Below, piece after piece: positions 1 to 10,288 of a stretch of DNA of 64,000 nucleotides. The first letter of the stretch is position 1. Each line of letters starts with the position of its first letter. Both the position numbers and the translations under genes were made by a program. The notes under the pieces are model-generated. The model did no database searches. It saw only the letters and a program-made list of their open reading frames with translations, and was not told the DNA's origin. The stretch is from Areca catechu (taxonomy: Eukaryota; Streptophyta; Magnoliopsida; Arecales; Arecaceae), in assembly GCA_021397845.1 (NCBI GenBank), contig CM038044.1, positions 58,999,851 through 59,063,850 on the forward strand, given 5' to 3'.

Positions 1-8
1 TCTTATTC

Positions 9-2497
9 TTGAGGATTTCCCATTTTGGTCCGGGCTTTCACCCCTCCACCAATCAGTGCGAGGCCAGTCCTTCTGAGAGGAGGTTGGCATCTTCTTCTTC
101 TTCTGGTGGGGAAGAGGATGCAACTCTCTTCGAATTCAGCAGGAGGCATCCCCCCGGTCCGATGCTCATTAGGAAACCAGGATCGGGTCCTTCTCTCCCT
201 CCTCCTTCCATTCCTATTTCTGAGTCCGTCTGGTCCACAGGTCCTGGCAGGGTCGTCTCGACGATCACCGCCAGGGAACTAAGGACCGTTTGGGATGTCT
301 ATGGCATCCCGCCTTTTGTTCGGCTCATGATCCCTTGTCCGGGGGAACGGGTCACTTCCAGTGGCCCGGGCTATCTTGCTTTTTATGAGGAGATCTTCTC
401 CGGGGGTCTCTGATTTTCTTTTCACCCTTTCTTCTTGTTCATCTTGGACAACTACAGCTTGGTCCCTGCACAGTTGGTGCCAAACGCTATCAGGGTTATC
501 TTTTCATTCATTGTACTCTGCCACCTCCATGGGTTTGTCCCCCGATTTTCCTTGTTCAGGGCCTTCTTCGCCCTGAAGCGCCTCCCAACTGAGGATGGGT
601 GGTGGTCCTTATGCTCCCGCCTGAGGGGCAACAAATTTGATCTCCCTTCTTCCATCAGGGGATGGAAGAGTAAGTTTTTCTTTGTTGAGGTTGAGGGGGT
701 AGACTGGGTCTGGAGCGATCTGGACAAGTCCCCCAACCAAAACTCTTTGGTCGATGAGGCTGACCGGGATGACTACGAGCAGCTCCGCACCATCCAGATT
801 CCTCCTCTCGAGGTCCTGTTATATGAGCAGAACCTCACCGACTCCGGGGTTGACCCAACAAATGGGTTGGGTGAGTTCGACCTGAACTTTCTTCTTACAT
901 TTTATTTGCATTTCTTGCACTGCTTCCCATGGACTCTGACTGTTGCATGACTTGCATGCAGGGATGACTTTCTTCGAGAATGACCTACTAGCAATCACTT
1001 GGGAAAGGTCGCCGACCAGGCTAGTCGAGGAGCCTTTGTCGAGGCGAGTCTAGGGCGAGAGCGCTCTTGTGGCTGCCTCCACTATGGTGGTTGGTCTGAG
1101 CTCGGCTGCTCCAGCCAGTCCAAGTTCGGAGGTGACTCAAGTTGCTCCTAAGCTGGTGGAGAGGGCAGCATCTGCAGCACCGAGGCGAGCCCAAGAGGAG
1201 GCTCGAAAGGTTCCCGAGCAACACAGTCATCAGGGGATGGCCCTGCTACGGAGCCCAGAGTTTTGGTCCAAGCAAGGGCCGTAGCTACTGCGGCTGTGCC
1301 TTGTCATCCTCCGAGTCCGCCTATCACCAAGTTAGGGATGAGGAGGTTCGGGCCACGGTCAGGACCACGACCGAGGCACCGCCTATGCCGGCGCCAGCTT
1401 CTCAGCCCGCCCCCCATGGCCCTGTAGCTACCGTGGTGAGGCCACCCACTCCAGCAAAAGGTCGAAGGGAGGAGGTGCGATGCCATCTCCCCTTCAAGAT
1501 GGGGCCAGAAAGCTCGTTCCTCTGGAGCCCCGAGCTGGCCGAGCGCATGATGGACTTTTCGATCCAAATGTACGACCGGCAGGACATAGCCAGGATACGG
1601 CTGACCGACGTCATCAGTGCCATCTTCCCCCAGCTCTATTCGGTGAGTTGTCCCTTTCTCTCTTTTCTCTTCCCCCCCTCTTTTTTTTTGATCAGACCTC
1701 TTTTCGTGGTGCAGATCGGTGCCGAGTCTCTCTACATCAAGGGCTGCTATCAGAACTGGGAGCATCTCGAGTGGCAACAGGCGGCCAAGATCGAATCCTT
1801 GAAAATCAACCTGAAGGAGAAGGCGGGAGCGAACGGGGCACTTGAATAGAAGGTCAAGGACCTGGAGCAACAGCTCGCCGATGCTGAGGGGCGAGCGAAG
1901 AGACTCCTAGAGGCCCGCGACCTTAAGCGGAGCTGCTTGAAGAAGGCCATCGATGATCTCTCCATCGTCATGAAAAAATTGAATAGGTATAGTGACAAAG
2001 CAGATCGGCACAAGGAGGTCTCCCGAGCTGCCCAGGCGGAGCTGGTACCTGCGAGGGAAAAACTTGCCATAGCTGAGAAGGTGGTAGAGGAGGCGGCCAG
2101 GTCGGTGGAGGACGCTAGGCTTGAGGCCGCCGAGTCGAGGAGGGTGGCTGCCAAGGCCAAGAAGGGTGCAGAGGATGCCATCAAAAAATTCAAGGCTTCG
2201 GAGGAGATCGTCTTCGAAATTCATCAGATGGCGTTGGACTCCTTCTATAAGGTCTTTATGTTCTTGCATGGCCAGGTTGAGGCACTTGTCCCCGAGAAGG
2301 ACCATGACTACCTCAGATATCCTTCAGCCTCAGATGTGGAGCCCGACGAGGAGGCCGTGGAGGAAGTCATGGCCTCACGATCCCCGACACCAGCCAAGGC
2401 TAAACCATCTGAAACTAGAACTGCTCAGCCAGAGGTTCCTGAAGGCGGGAACTCTCAGCCTCGGAGCTCAGCAGGTAGGCCGGCAGGCATGGAGTAG
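9..2497 (+). pseudogene. Transposase_28-type extra ORF of gypsy element (broken)
   Basis: The first part resembles the plant 'putative gypsy-type transposon' domain (Pfam Transposase_28). Landmarks include VWDVYGIP, the FYEEIF block, NYSLVPAQLVPN and a tryptophan-rich WKSKFFFVE stretch. A probable intron runs about 863-960 and ends CATGCAG. A second, at 1643-1714, has GTGAGT at its start and GTGCAG at its end. After it comes a long charged, alanine/glutamate-rich segment (about 1720-2340) that looks like a coiled coil, then a low-complexity tail ending at TAG 2495-2497. The frame is broken by TGA at 411-413, where homologues would continue through the same frame, and by TAG at 1847-1849; 970-1140 also seems frame-shifted. 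The molecular function of this family is not established. The true start may lie left of the window. Confidence 0.7.
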
Positions 2498-2829
2498 CCC
2501 CTTTCTCATTCTTTGTTTTGTATTTTTGTTTTTGTACTTAATAAGGGTCGCCCGCCATGTCGGGGGCCCATAAAATACTTGTAACTCATATTTGATCTAT
2601 GAAACTTGATCTTCCTTGCCATCTATTCTCTTTGCTTGGTTCTTCCCTTCTTTTTCTCTTTCTTTCCCTCCCCTTTCTTCTTTTTCTTTCTCTTCTCTTT
2701 TTTTTTTGTATGAGTGGGGAGGTCAGAGAGAAGGGCCTCACCTTGCTCGGGGTTGAGTTATGACACTTGAGAGCTGTCGGGCCCGAAGGTGTTGTTGATG
2801 AGAGCTAGGTGGCTCAAGGGTCCCTTGGC
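2498..2829. other. Spacer with pyrimidine-rich tract
   Basis: There is no gene here. A strongly C/T-rich stretch (about 2620-2708) separates the extra ORF from the tandem arrays. Read on the minus strand it is a long polypurine run. That would suit a 3' untranslated or PPT-like region of the minus-strand element, but no adjoining LTR start is visible, so this is only a suggestion. Confidence 0.4.
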
Positions 2830-3330
2830 CAGAGATCTGAGCTCTGGTCTTGGGCTAGCATCCTTGAGCTGGGCTCGAGGATATTGATGACTGAGAGCTA
2901 CGTGGCTCGAAGTTTCCTTGGCCTAGATCTGAGCTCCGGTCTTGGGCTGGCATCCTAGAGCTAGGCTCGAGGATGTTGATGACTGAGAGCTGCATGGCTC
3001 GAAGTTCGCTTGGCCAAAGATTTGAGCTTCGGTCTTGGGCTGGCATCCTGGAGCTGGGCTTGGGGATGTTCGTGACTGAGAGCTACATGGCTCGAAGTTT
3101 CCTTGGCCGGAGATCTGAGCTCCGATCTTGGGCTGGCATCCTGGAGCTAGGCTCAGGGATGTTGGTGACTGAAAGCTACGTGGCTCGAAGTTCCCTTGGC
3201 CGGAGATCTGAGCTCCGTTCTTGTGCTGGCATCCTGGAGCTTGGCTCAGGGACGTTGGTGACTGAGAGCTGCATGGCTCGAAGTTTCCTTGGCCGGAGAT
3301 CTGAGCTCCAGTCTTGGGCTTAGAAGTGGT
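2830..3330. repeat. Tandem array, 93-bp period
   Basis: The word GATCTGAGCTC recurs at about 2834, 2926, 3019, 3112, 3205 and 3298, a spacing of 92 or 93 bp. That gives roughly 5.4 units with a few substitutions each. Each unit reads 'rise' from GGCCGGAGATCTGAGCTC through CTTGGGCTGGCATCCTGGAG to GACTGAGAGCTACATGGC. The period is 31 codons, which leaves open frames on both strands (for example 2973-3323 plus and 2923-3405 minus); these are best read as repeat artefacts. Confidence 0.9.
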
Positions 3331-3334
3331 AGCT

Positions 3335-3640
3335 TTATTGCTGTGTCTCCCTCTCGTTCTCTTTCTTTCCTTCCCCTCTCTTCTTCCTCTCTCTCTCTCT
3401 CTCACTTTTTTTCGAGAGCGGGGAGATCAAAGAAGAGGGTCACAAGATTTGATTGCCCTGTTTCCCTCTTGTTCTTTTTCTTTCCTTCCCCTCTCTTTTT
3501 ATTTTGAGTGGGGAGATCAGAGAAGAGTGTCACAGGATATGATTGCCCTGTTTCCCTCTCATTCTCTTTCTTTCCTTCCCCTCTCTTTTTATTTTGAGTC
3601 GGGAGATTAGAGAAGAGGGTCACAGGATTTGATTGCCTTG
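3335..3640. repeat. Tandem array, 90-bp period, pyrimidine-rich
   Basis: GGGAGATCA-type words recur at 3421, 3511 and 3601, exactly 90 bp apart. Each is followed by AGAGAAGAG, GTCACAGGAT and a TCTTTCTTTCCTTCCCCTCTC tract. About three units are present. A (CT)n microsatellite sits at about 3387-3403. The array lies between the 93-bp and 63-bp arrays and has a different sequence. Confidence 0.85.
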
Positions 3641-3840
3641 GAGCTAGGCTCGAGGCCTTCCTGGATGGAGAGCTAGGCTCAGGTCCAAGGGTTGCCTCAA
3701 GGCTTTGCTCAGGTCTTTGGTGCCTTGGAGCTAGGCTCGAGGCATTGATGGGTGCTACTTGGCCCCATGATCCCTTGGCATATCGGAGCTGGGATCGAAG
3801 ATGTTTGAGATGGATAGTGGCTTGGCTCGAAGTTTCCTTG
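3641..3840. repeat. Degenerate repeat-derived spacer
   Basis: Fragments of the neighbouring repeat word GAGCTAGGCTCGAGG appear near 3650, 3673 and 3732, without a regular period. This looks like a decayed stretch of the same array family, joining the 90-bp block to the 63-bp block. No gene is visible. Confidence 0.5.
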
Positions 3841-4592
3841 GCCGGAGATCTGAGCTCTGATCTTGGGCTAGCATCTTGGAGCTGGGCTCGGGGATGTTGA
3901 TGATTGAGAGTTGCATGGCTCGAAGATCCCTTCACATCCTGGAGCTGGGCTTGGGGATGCTTGAGATGGAGAGCTGCATGGCTCGAAGATACCTTGATGT
4001 CCTGGAGCTGGGCTCGGGGATGCTTGAGATGGAGAGCTGCATAGCTCAAAGATCCCTTGACATCCTGAAGCTGGGCTCGGGGATGCTTAAAATGGAGAGC
4101 TGCATGGCTCGAAGATCCATTGATGTCTTGGAGCTGGGCTCGGGGATGCTTGAGATGGAGAGCTGCATGGCTCAAAGATCCCTTGGCATCCTGGAGCTGG
4201 GCTCGGGGACACGTGAGATGGAGAGCTGCATGGCTCGAAGATCCCTTAACATCCTGGAGTTGGGCTCGGGGATGCTTAAGTTGGAGAGCTGCTTGGCTCA
4301 AAGATCCCTTGGCATCTTGGAGCTGGGCTCGGGGATGCTAGAGATGGAGAGCTGCATGGCTCGAAGATCTCTTGACATCCTGGAGCTGGTCTCGGGGACA
4401 CTTGAGATGGAGGGCTGCATGGCTCGAAGATCCCATGACATCCTAGAGATGGGCTCGGGGCTGCTTGAGATGGAGAGCTACATGGCTCAAAGATCCCTTG
4501 GCATCCTGGAGCTGGGCTCGGGGATGCTTGAGATGTAGAGCTGCATGGCTCAAAGATCCCTTGACATCCTAGAGCTAGGCTCGGGGATGCTA
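3841..4592. repeat. Tandem array, 63-bp period
   Basis: After one 93-bp-like unit (3841-3900), GAGATGGAGAGCTGCATGGC recurs at 3963, 4026, 4089, 4152 and 4215, exactly 63 bp apart, and continues to about 4590 (roughly 11 units). The unit is the 93-bp unit without its GATCTGAGCTC...CTTGGGCTG part, a difference of 30 bp. The period is 21 codons, so long frames stay open on both strands (3876-4538 plus, 3402-4301 minus). They have no recognisable domain. Confidence 0.92.
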
Positions 4593-4890
4593 TCAATTCT
4601 TCCCTGCAAGATATATAGATACTCGTGCAAGGAAAAAGTCGTTATCATTATTATTGATAAGAAACCTTACATCATTGGTGGGGTCTTCCATGCCTGGTGG
4701 GTGGGGCTTGATGCTGTCAAGATATTCGAGATAATATGCCCCTTGTGATGGGGCTTCGACTGCTTTGTAGGGGCCTTCCCAGTTTGATGGGAACTTATCG
4801 CATTTTCGGGGCTGATTTCTTCGGGCCCACAGGTTCGTGGCCAAACCTGGGCGCTGTAGCACTGGGGTCGCTCGCTGCCGGCGTGTTTTG
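4593..4890 (-). pseudogene. Tat-type pol C-terminus (integrase tail) fragment
   Basis: The minus-strand frame contains NLWARRNQP, then FPSNWEGPYKAVEAPSQGAY, then LEYLD. This matches the conserved end of plant Tat-group pol (NWEGPY.V....GAY.L..LDG) just after the integrase core. The integrase catalytic core, RT and RNase H are absent upstream. The frame runs to 4593 at the edge of the 63-bp array. This fragment fixes the minus-strand orientation of the element and shows that the extra ORF lies downstream of pol and antisense to it. Confidence 0.75.
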
Positions 4891-5900
4891 TTGGAGTCGC
4901 CAGAGATGATGTTGTGGGCCACAAGAAGCCCATCGACAGCGAAAGTCATCGTAGTGGTGCTCTTGATGGAGGGGTCATAAGGGAGCACGTTCGCAATTGT
5001 CCTCCTGACGACCGCGTCATCATCATTAACATTTCTTCACCGCTTTCAGATTCCCACATAGTGGGGAGTACATTCTCAGGGTCCTCTGCCCCCGGATCCT
5101 TTTGGATGCACGCGTAGCTCCCCAGGTGACCATGCCCACCGGTTTCATGGTGGGGAGGCTGTCGATGGTTGGAGCTGGCGGGAGAGCGGCAAGCGCCTGG
5201 GGCCCCGCCTGAGGTCTGTCCCCAGCAAACCTTTGGAGGCAGCATCTCTTGATGAATTTCTAGATCTCCTAGTCAAGGTTGCGGCATTTCTAGGTGTCAT
5301 GGCCGTGATCGTGGTCGAGGCAATAATACTTTGTCTCATCACTACCGGTGGAGGACTTCGACGGTGGCGGGCATTGTAGCCCGCTAGCTTGCTAATTGAG
5401 CCTTACGTACTAGAGAACCGGCGGGAGAACTCCGCTTGCTTGTGCTCATGCTTCTCCAGGCGCACTTTTGTGGCATGTCTGACGGTGTCGCCAGCGGGTC
5501 CTTCCATCGAAGGAGACGGTGAAGGTGATGTGGGTGCCATTTGGAAGGGGGAGCCATGAGCACAGCTGATGGGGGTCTCTCAAGCTTGTATTGTCACCAT
5601 GCTCCCATGGAGTATCAATATGTAGAGAGGTGGAGGACTTGATTATGTCCTCCTACCTGGCCAGCCAATCTGTTATCACCAGGATCACCGTGGCCCGTAG
5701 CTGCTGTCAGCACCGGAGTGCGCTCCCCTCGTTGCCTGGTGGTCCTCTAGTCCTGAACCTGCAAAACAGGGGTTAGTGACCCGGGACGGGGTTTCCGGCG
5801 GTGGCACTCCGATGGTCAATTCAGTGATGATCCAATGGAACAGATCTTCCTGGTCGAGCCCCTCTTGATGGACTCCACACGAGGAGTGGATTGTGTAGAA
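4891..5900 (-). pseudogene. Tat-type gag/protease region, degenerate
   Basis: On the minus strand near 5230-5350 the reading KYYCLDHDHGHDT followed by stop, then KCRNLD, matches the gag zinc-knuckle-like motif of this group (C..H.DHGHDT..C..L). A second trace, NDDDAVV...IANVLPYDP at about 4960-5040, resembles the region between gag and protease. At 5390-5480 a charged EKHEHKQAEFSRRF stretch fits a gag tail. Frames are broken by stops and shifts throughout, so this is a non-functional remnant joined to the pol tail by a large internal deletion. Confidence 0.6.
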
Positions 5901-6571
5901 GTGGGATGCAAGTGTGCCGGGGGAAGTGTAGCCAGGTTAGAGGGAGTCTCTGTGTAGCCCTCGCGCCTCGACCTTGCTCTGGAATGCTGGTGGTGCCATG
6001 CCCCTATTTCTGGTGGGGGTTGCACTCTCTCTTTTTTTTTTCTCTTGTGTTGTGTTTTGTGTTTGGGTGTTGTTGTGTTACCTCCTAATTCGTTGTGAAC
6101 TAGGTTACCATTGGGCGTTCACCACGGGATCTCCGCTGGGCTGTCAGACATGTGTGGTAATGTCCTGAGGAGCCTTTCTAGATTCGTAATAAGGGAAGCT
6201 GTCATGCGCTCTGGCACTCCTCTTGGCCACCTCATTCCGGGAAACCTGGCAACGCCTCGAATGGTGGGCCTCCGCCCGCGAGGTTCAAACCATTCGGTCG
6301 GCTTCCTCTCTCGAGTGATTCAGGTGGTTGGTAAGGGGTGTGGCATCTCGATCAGCATGCTTCTTCCCTTTCTAGTGTAACTGGCGGCTGCAGTTGGTCA
6401 GTACGGCCTGGGGGGGCTCCAGCATAGTCCATGGGAGGCTTGCAGCCGTTCTGGGCTAGCGGGGACCTTGTCTGAGCTGAGGCTGAGCTGCAATGGTAGG
6501 GCTCACTTTGACTTAGGCACTCCAAGCTCACCGGGGTGTCTTGGTGGAGGAGAGCAGAGTGCGGGCTCGAA
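5901..6571. other. No gene recognised
   Basis: There is no homology I recognise and no long intact frame. A T-rich run at about 6030-6065 and loosely GC-rich sequence continue into the first degenerate 117-bp units. It probably belongs to the 5' portion of the minus-strand gypsy remnant. Confidence 0.4.
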
Positions 6572-8580
6572 CCAGAGGGCGCGCGCTCGGAGAGGATCCA
6601 CATTGGCGGGTGAGCGCTAAGCTCGACTCTGACCACAGGGCTCTAAGCTCCGAGGGTCTCACTTTGGAGGGCAGAGGGTAGACTCGGCCCGGAAGGCGTG
6701 CGCTCGGAGAGGCTTCATGTTGGCGGGTGAGCGTTGAGCTCGAATCTGACCACAGGGCTCTAACCTCCGAGGGTCTCATTCCAAAGGACAGAAGGCGGAC
6801 CCGGTCCAGAGGGTGCATGCTCGGAGAGGCTCCATGATGGTGGGTGAGCACTGAGCTCGACTCCGACCATAGGGCTATAACCTTCGAGGGTCTCGCTCTA
6901 GAGGGCGTAGGGCAGACCCAGTCCGGAGGGCACGCGCTAGGAGAGGCTCCACGTTAGTGCGTGAGAGCTGAGCTCGACTCTGACCACAGGGCTCTAACCT
7001 CCGAGGGTCTCACTCTGGAGGGTAGAAGGCAGACCCGGTCTAGAGGGTAGAAGGTGGACCAGGTCTAGAGGGTGCACGCTCGGAGAGGCTCCATGTTGGC
7101 GGGTGATCACTGAGCTTGACTCCGACCACAGGGCTCTAACCTCTGAGGGTCTCACTCCGGAGGGCAGAAGGCTGACCCGGTCCAGAGGGCGCGTGCTAGG
7201 AGAGGCTCCATGTTGGCGGGTGAGCGCTGAGCTTGACTCCGACTACAGGGCTCTAACATTCAAGGGTCTCGCTCTGGAGGGCAGAAGGCAGACCCGGTCT
7301 AGAGGGCGTGTGCTCAAAGAGGCTCCATGTTGGCTGGTAAGCGCTGAGCACGACTCAGACCACAAGGTTCTAACCTTCGAGGGTCTCGCTCTGGAGGGCA
7401 TAGGATGGACCCAGTCCAGAGGGTGCATGCTCTTAGAGGCTCCATGTTGGTGGGTCGGGTGAGCATTGAGCTCGACTCTGACCACAGGGATCTATCCTCC
7501 GAGGGCCTCGCTCTAGAGGACAGAAGGCAGACCTGGTCCAGAGGGCTCGCGCTCAGAGTGGCTCCACGTTGGCGAGTGGGCACTGAGCTCAACTCCGACC
7601 ACAGCGCTCTAACCTCCAAGGGTCTCGATCTGGAGTGCAGAAGGCAGACCTGGTCCAGAGGGCACGCGCTTGGAGAGGCTCGATGTTATTGGGTGAGCAT
7701 TGAGCTCGACTCTGACCACAGGGCTCTAACCTTCAACGGTCTCACTCTGGAGGGTAGAATGCAGGCCCGGTCCAGAGGATGCGCGCTCGGAGAGGCTCCA
7801 CATTGGCGGTTGAGTGCTGAGCTCAACTCTGGCCACAGGGCTTTAACATTTGAGGGTCTCGCTCCGGAGGGCAGAAGGCGGACCCGGTCTAGAGGGCGCA
7901 CGCTCGGAGAGGCTCCATGTTGGCGGGTGAGCGCTGAACGCAACTTCATCCACAGGGATCTAATCTTCGAGGGTCTCGCTCTAGAGGGTGGAGGGCAGAC
8001 CCAGTCCGGATGGTGCACGCTCGGAGAGGCTCCACGTTGGTGGGTGAGCGCTGAGCTTGACTCCGACCACAGTGCTCTAACCTCCGAGGGTCTCTCTCCG
8101 GGGGGTAGAAGGCGGACTCGGTCTAGAGGCCGCATGCTCGGAGAGGCTCCACGTTGACGGGTGAGCGCTGAGCTCGACTCTGACCACAGGGCTCTAACCT
8201 CCGAGGGTCTTGCTCCGGAGGGCAGAAGGTGGACCCGGTCCAGAGGGTGCATGCTCGGAGAGGCTACACGTTGGCGGGTGAGCACTGAGCTCGACTCCGA
8301 CCACAGGGCTCTAACCTCCGAGCATCTCGCTCCAGAGGGCAGAAGGTGGACCCGGTCCAGAGGGCGCGCACTCGGAGAGGCTCCACGTTGGCATGTGAGC
8401 GCTAAGCTCGACTTCGACCACAGGGCTCTATCCTCTGAGGGTCTCGCTCTGGAGGGCGGAGGGCGGACCCCGTCCGGAGGGCGTACGCTCGAAGAGGCTC
8501 CTCGTTGGTGGGTAAGCACTGAGCTCGACTCCGACCACAGGGCTCTAACCTCCGAGTGTCTCACTCTGAAGGGCAGAAGG
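6572..8580. repeat. Tandem array, 117-bp period
   Basis: GAGGCTCCATGTT-type words recur at 7085, 7202, 7319, 7436, 7558 and 7675. The spacing is 117 bp, with one 122-bp step caused by a small local duplication near 7450. About 17 units are present. Each runs through GAGCTCGACTCTGACCACAG, GGCTCTAACCTCCGAGGGTC, TCGCTC.GGAGGGCAGAAGG, GACCCGGTCCAGAGGGCGCG and GCTCGGAGAGGCTCC. Units are GC-rich and differ by scattered substitutions. The period is 39 codons, so long frames remain open on both strands (7405-8157 and 8161-8652 plus, 7686-8564 minus). No known protein fold is recognised. Confidence 0.95.
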
Positions 8581-8778
8581 CGGCTCCAACCTAGGCATCC
8601 TGAGCTCGCAGGCCTAACCTGGCAGAGGACAGAGCTCGGCTTGCTGTCTTGAGGGAGCCCAGCTCAGCTCAGCTCGGTAGTGGAGTCTAGGCTGGAGGAT
8701 TGACACGGCATCCAACTTGGCATCTTCCTTTGACGTGGCGCCTGTCGGTTTCCCCACGTCAACGATCCTGCCACATCA
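8581..8778. other. Junction segment before truncated copia LTR
   Basis: There is no gene. The segment includes an AGCTCAGCTCAGCTCAG run (about 8650-8666) and a perfect 8-bp inverted repeat, TGACGTGG at 8731-8738 and CCACGTCA at 8754-8761, each with an ACGT core as in bZIP sites. It may be the edge of the gypsy remnant's LTR, but a partner LTR is not visible. Confidence 0.4.
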
Positions 8779-9458
8779 CCATGAATATTAAAAAAGGGGG
8801 AGAGGGGTGTTCGACCAAGATTATTATTATTGGCATGAAAACTTCCTTTTGGTCATGAGCTTCTCCTTGGGCATCTTTTACTTGAGAGTCTCTCTCTTGG
8901 CACCTAGTTTTCTTCTCCCTCTTATGTGATTTCTTCTTCCTTCTAGGAGATCCAGAGAGTTATTCTATAATCAAAAAGAAGAGAGAAAGGGTCCAAGGTC
9001 TTGCAGATCTAAGTTTGCAAGACAGAAGCTAGAAGCCGGTCCAGTTATGGATCAGCTGATTTTCAAAGCAGGTGATTTACTGAAAGAGGAGATGGCTGCA
9101 AGGATCTAGCAATCCGGTGCTCTCTACGATTCGGTTACGAGAGCTTCGTATGGATACCAACAGAGGCCGGGCGATTATGCAGCTTCGGTAGAATCCCGAT
9201 TTCAGTAGCAGATCAGCACGCCTTTCAGTGCAAGCAAGGATAGAGATCCAGGTAAAGTATTTTATGCTTAAAATAATTTTTATTTCAGATCTGATATTTT
9301 TTTATATATTTCAGTATGCTAGAAATTTATGATAAATAAATTAGATTTATTTATAAATTGCATCTTTAGATATAAATTAATTTTATATCTGCTTCAGTTG
9401 TGACATGCTATTGATGCCTGATCGATTACAATTTTCTATTTATGGTAGAACTCCAATA
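8779..9458 (+). repeat. Copia-2 5' LTR, truncated
   Basis: This is the same sequence as 27851-28531, beginning at ACCATGAATATTAAAAA and ending CTCCAATA just before the primer site; the 3' LTR ends CTCCAACA. About 1.5 kb of the LTR's 5' part is missing at the junction with the gypsy remnant. Confidence 0.88.
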
Positions 9459-9459
9459 G

Positions 9460-9472
9460 TGGTATCAGAGCC
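9460..9472 (+). promoter_or_regulatory. Copia-2 primer binding site (tRNA-iMet)
   Basis: TGGTATCAGAGCC is complementary to the 3' end of plant initiator tRNA-Met, one base after the LTR end. This is the usual copia minus-strand priming site. Confidence 0.93.
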
Positions 9473-10283
9473 ACGGTTCTCCTTTTAACATGCATGGATG
9501 AGAATCAAATATGAAAAATATTCAGATCACGATAGATAGATTATGATTTTTCAGATCTATGCTGAACATAAGATTGTTCTAGCTTAGAATTTTATGTTTT
9601 GAAAAATTATTTTTGAAGTTAAAATCTTAATTTTCAGATCTAAAATTAAATTAATAATCTGAAATTTTATTAATCAAGTGTTGCACAAAGTGACATAAGG
9701 TTGTCTTGCTATAGGGTTTACCCCCTATAGTCAAAGGTTGTCCTACGTTGATGTATACCTAGTTTTGAAAAAGGTTTTTTAAATGGGTTTTGATCGATTT
9801 ATGTTGATGTATTTGATGGACCAAATTAGGGTTTAGATCTTAAATGTGATTCATGATCATAAGCCATTAATGTCATGCACTTGAACCAATTTTAAAAATT
9901 GATTTGATCAAGAAAATCAAATTAGGTGCATGAGGGTTTGGGTTGAACAAATTAGGTCTAAAGATTGGGCTGCAATAATTAGGGCTTGATTAGATCAACT
10001 AGTAACCCTAATTTGATTTTGAGAAAGTGACTTAACCTAACAGGATGATGATTAGGTAATGGTCAAGTATGCTCAAAATTAGTTTTAGATGTAGTCTAGT
10101 AAGATTGATTCACAATTATGAATCGATAAGTAAAGACATAATTTGGCTTTGTGATGAGCCCAGATCATTAGATGACCTAATTGAATCTTGTCAGTCATAT
10201 GGTGTCTAAGGAAGGTTTCGATCATGGTTTTTTAATTGGAGCTAACTCTTTCTCAACCAACTAGTTTGGTGGAAAGAGGGTAT
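9473..10283 (+). other. Copia-2 5' untranslated leader, left part
   Basis: AT-rich leader with no ORF. It continues after Copia-1 at 21674. The break carries the Copia-1 target duplication ATTGG. Confidence 0.75.
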
Positions 10284-10288
10284 ATTGG
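10284..10288 (+). repeat. Target-site duplication ATTGG (left)
   Basis: Five bases next to the TG start of the Copia-1 5' LTR. They are repeated exactly at 21669-21673 after the CA end of its 3' LTR. Confidence 0.95.

Larger units (their letters stand above)
1..8778 (-). mobile_element. Tat/Ogre-type Ty3/gypsy remnant with antisense extra ORF
   Basis: The gag zinc-knuckle region and the pol C-terminus are on the minus strand, and a Transposase_28-type ORF is on the plus strand downstream of pol. An antisense extra ORF between pol and the 3' LTR, together with tandem repeats in that region, is known for the Tat group of plant Ty3/gypsy elements. Most of protease, RT, RNase H and integrase is missing: the gag/protease piece near 4900-5400 runs almost directly into the pol tail near 4650-4870. 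No LTR pair could be defined. The left side leaves the window and the right side abuts a truncated copia LTR. The lineage assignment rests on this architecture and the pol tail motif, so the sub-lineage is uncertain. Confidence 0.7.

Noticed and set aside
3402..4538. 220- and 299-codon frames in the 63/93-bp arrays
   Set aside because: Frames are repeat artefacts on opposite strands; composition follows the monomer, not a known protein.
6572..8580. CRISPR-like array
   Set aside because: Units are contiguous 117-bp tandem repeats without unique spacers, in a plant-type repeat context.
6352..8652. Long frames on both strands through the 117-bp array as protein genes
   Set aside because: They exist because the period is 39 codons and the units lack stops. 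No start context, domain or strand preference supports translation.
9460..9472. tRNA gene suggested by TGGTATCAGAGCC
   Set aside because: Only the primer-site complement of initiator tRNA-Met is present; no cloverleaf flanks it. The same holds for the other primer sites.
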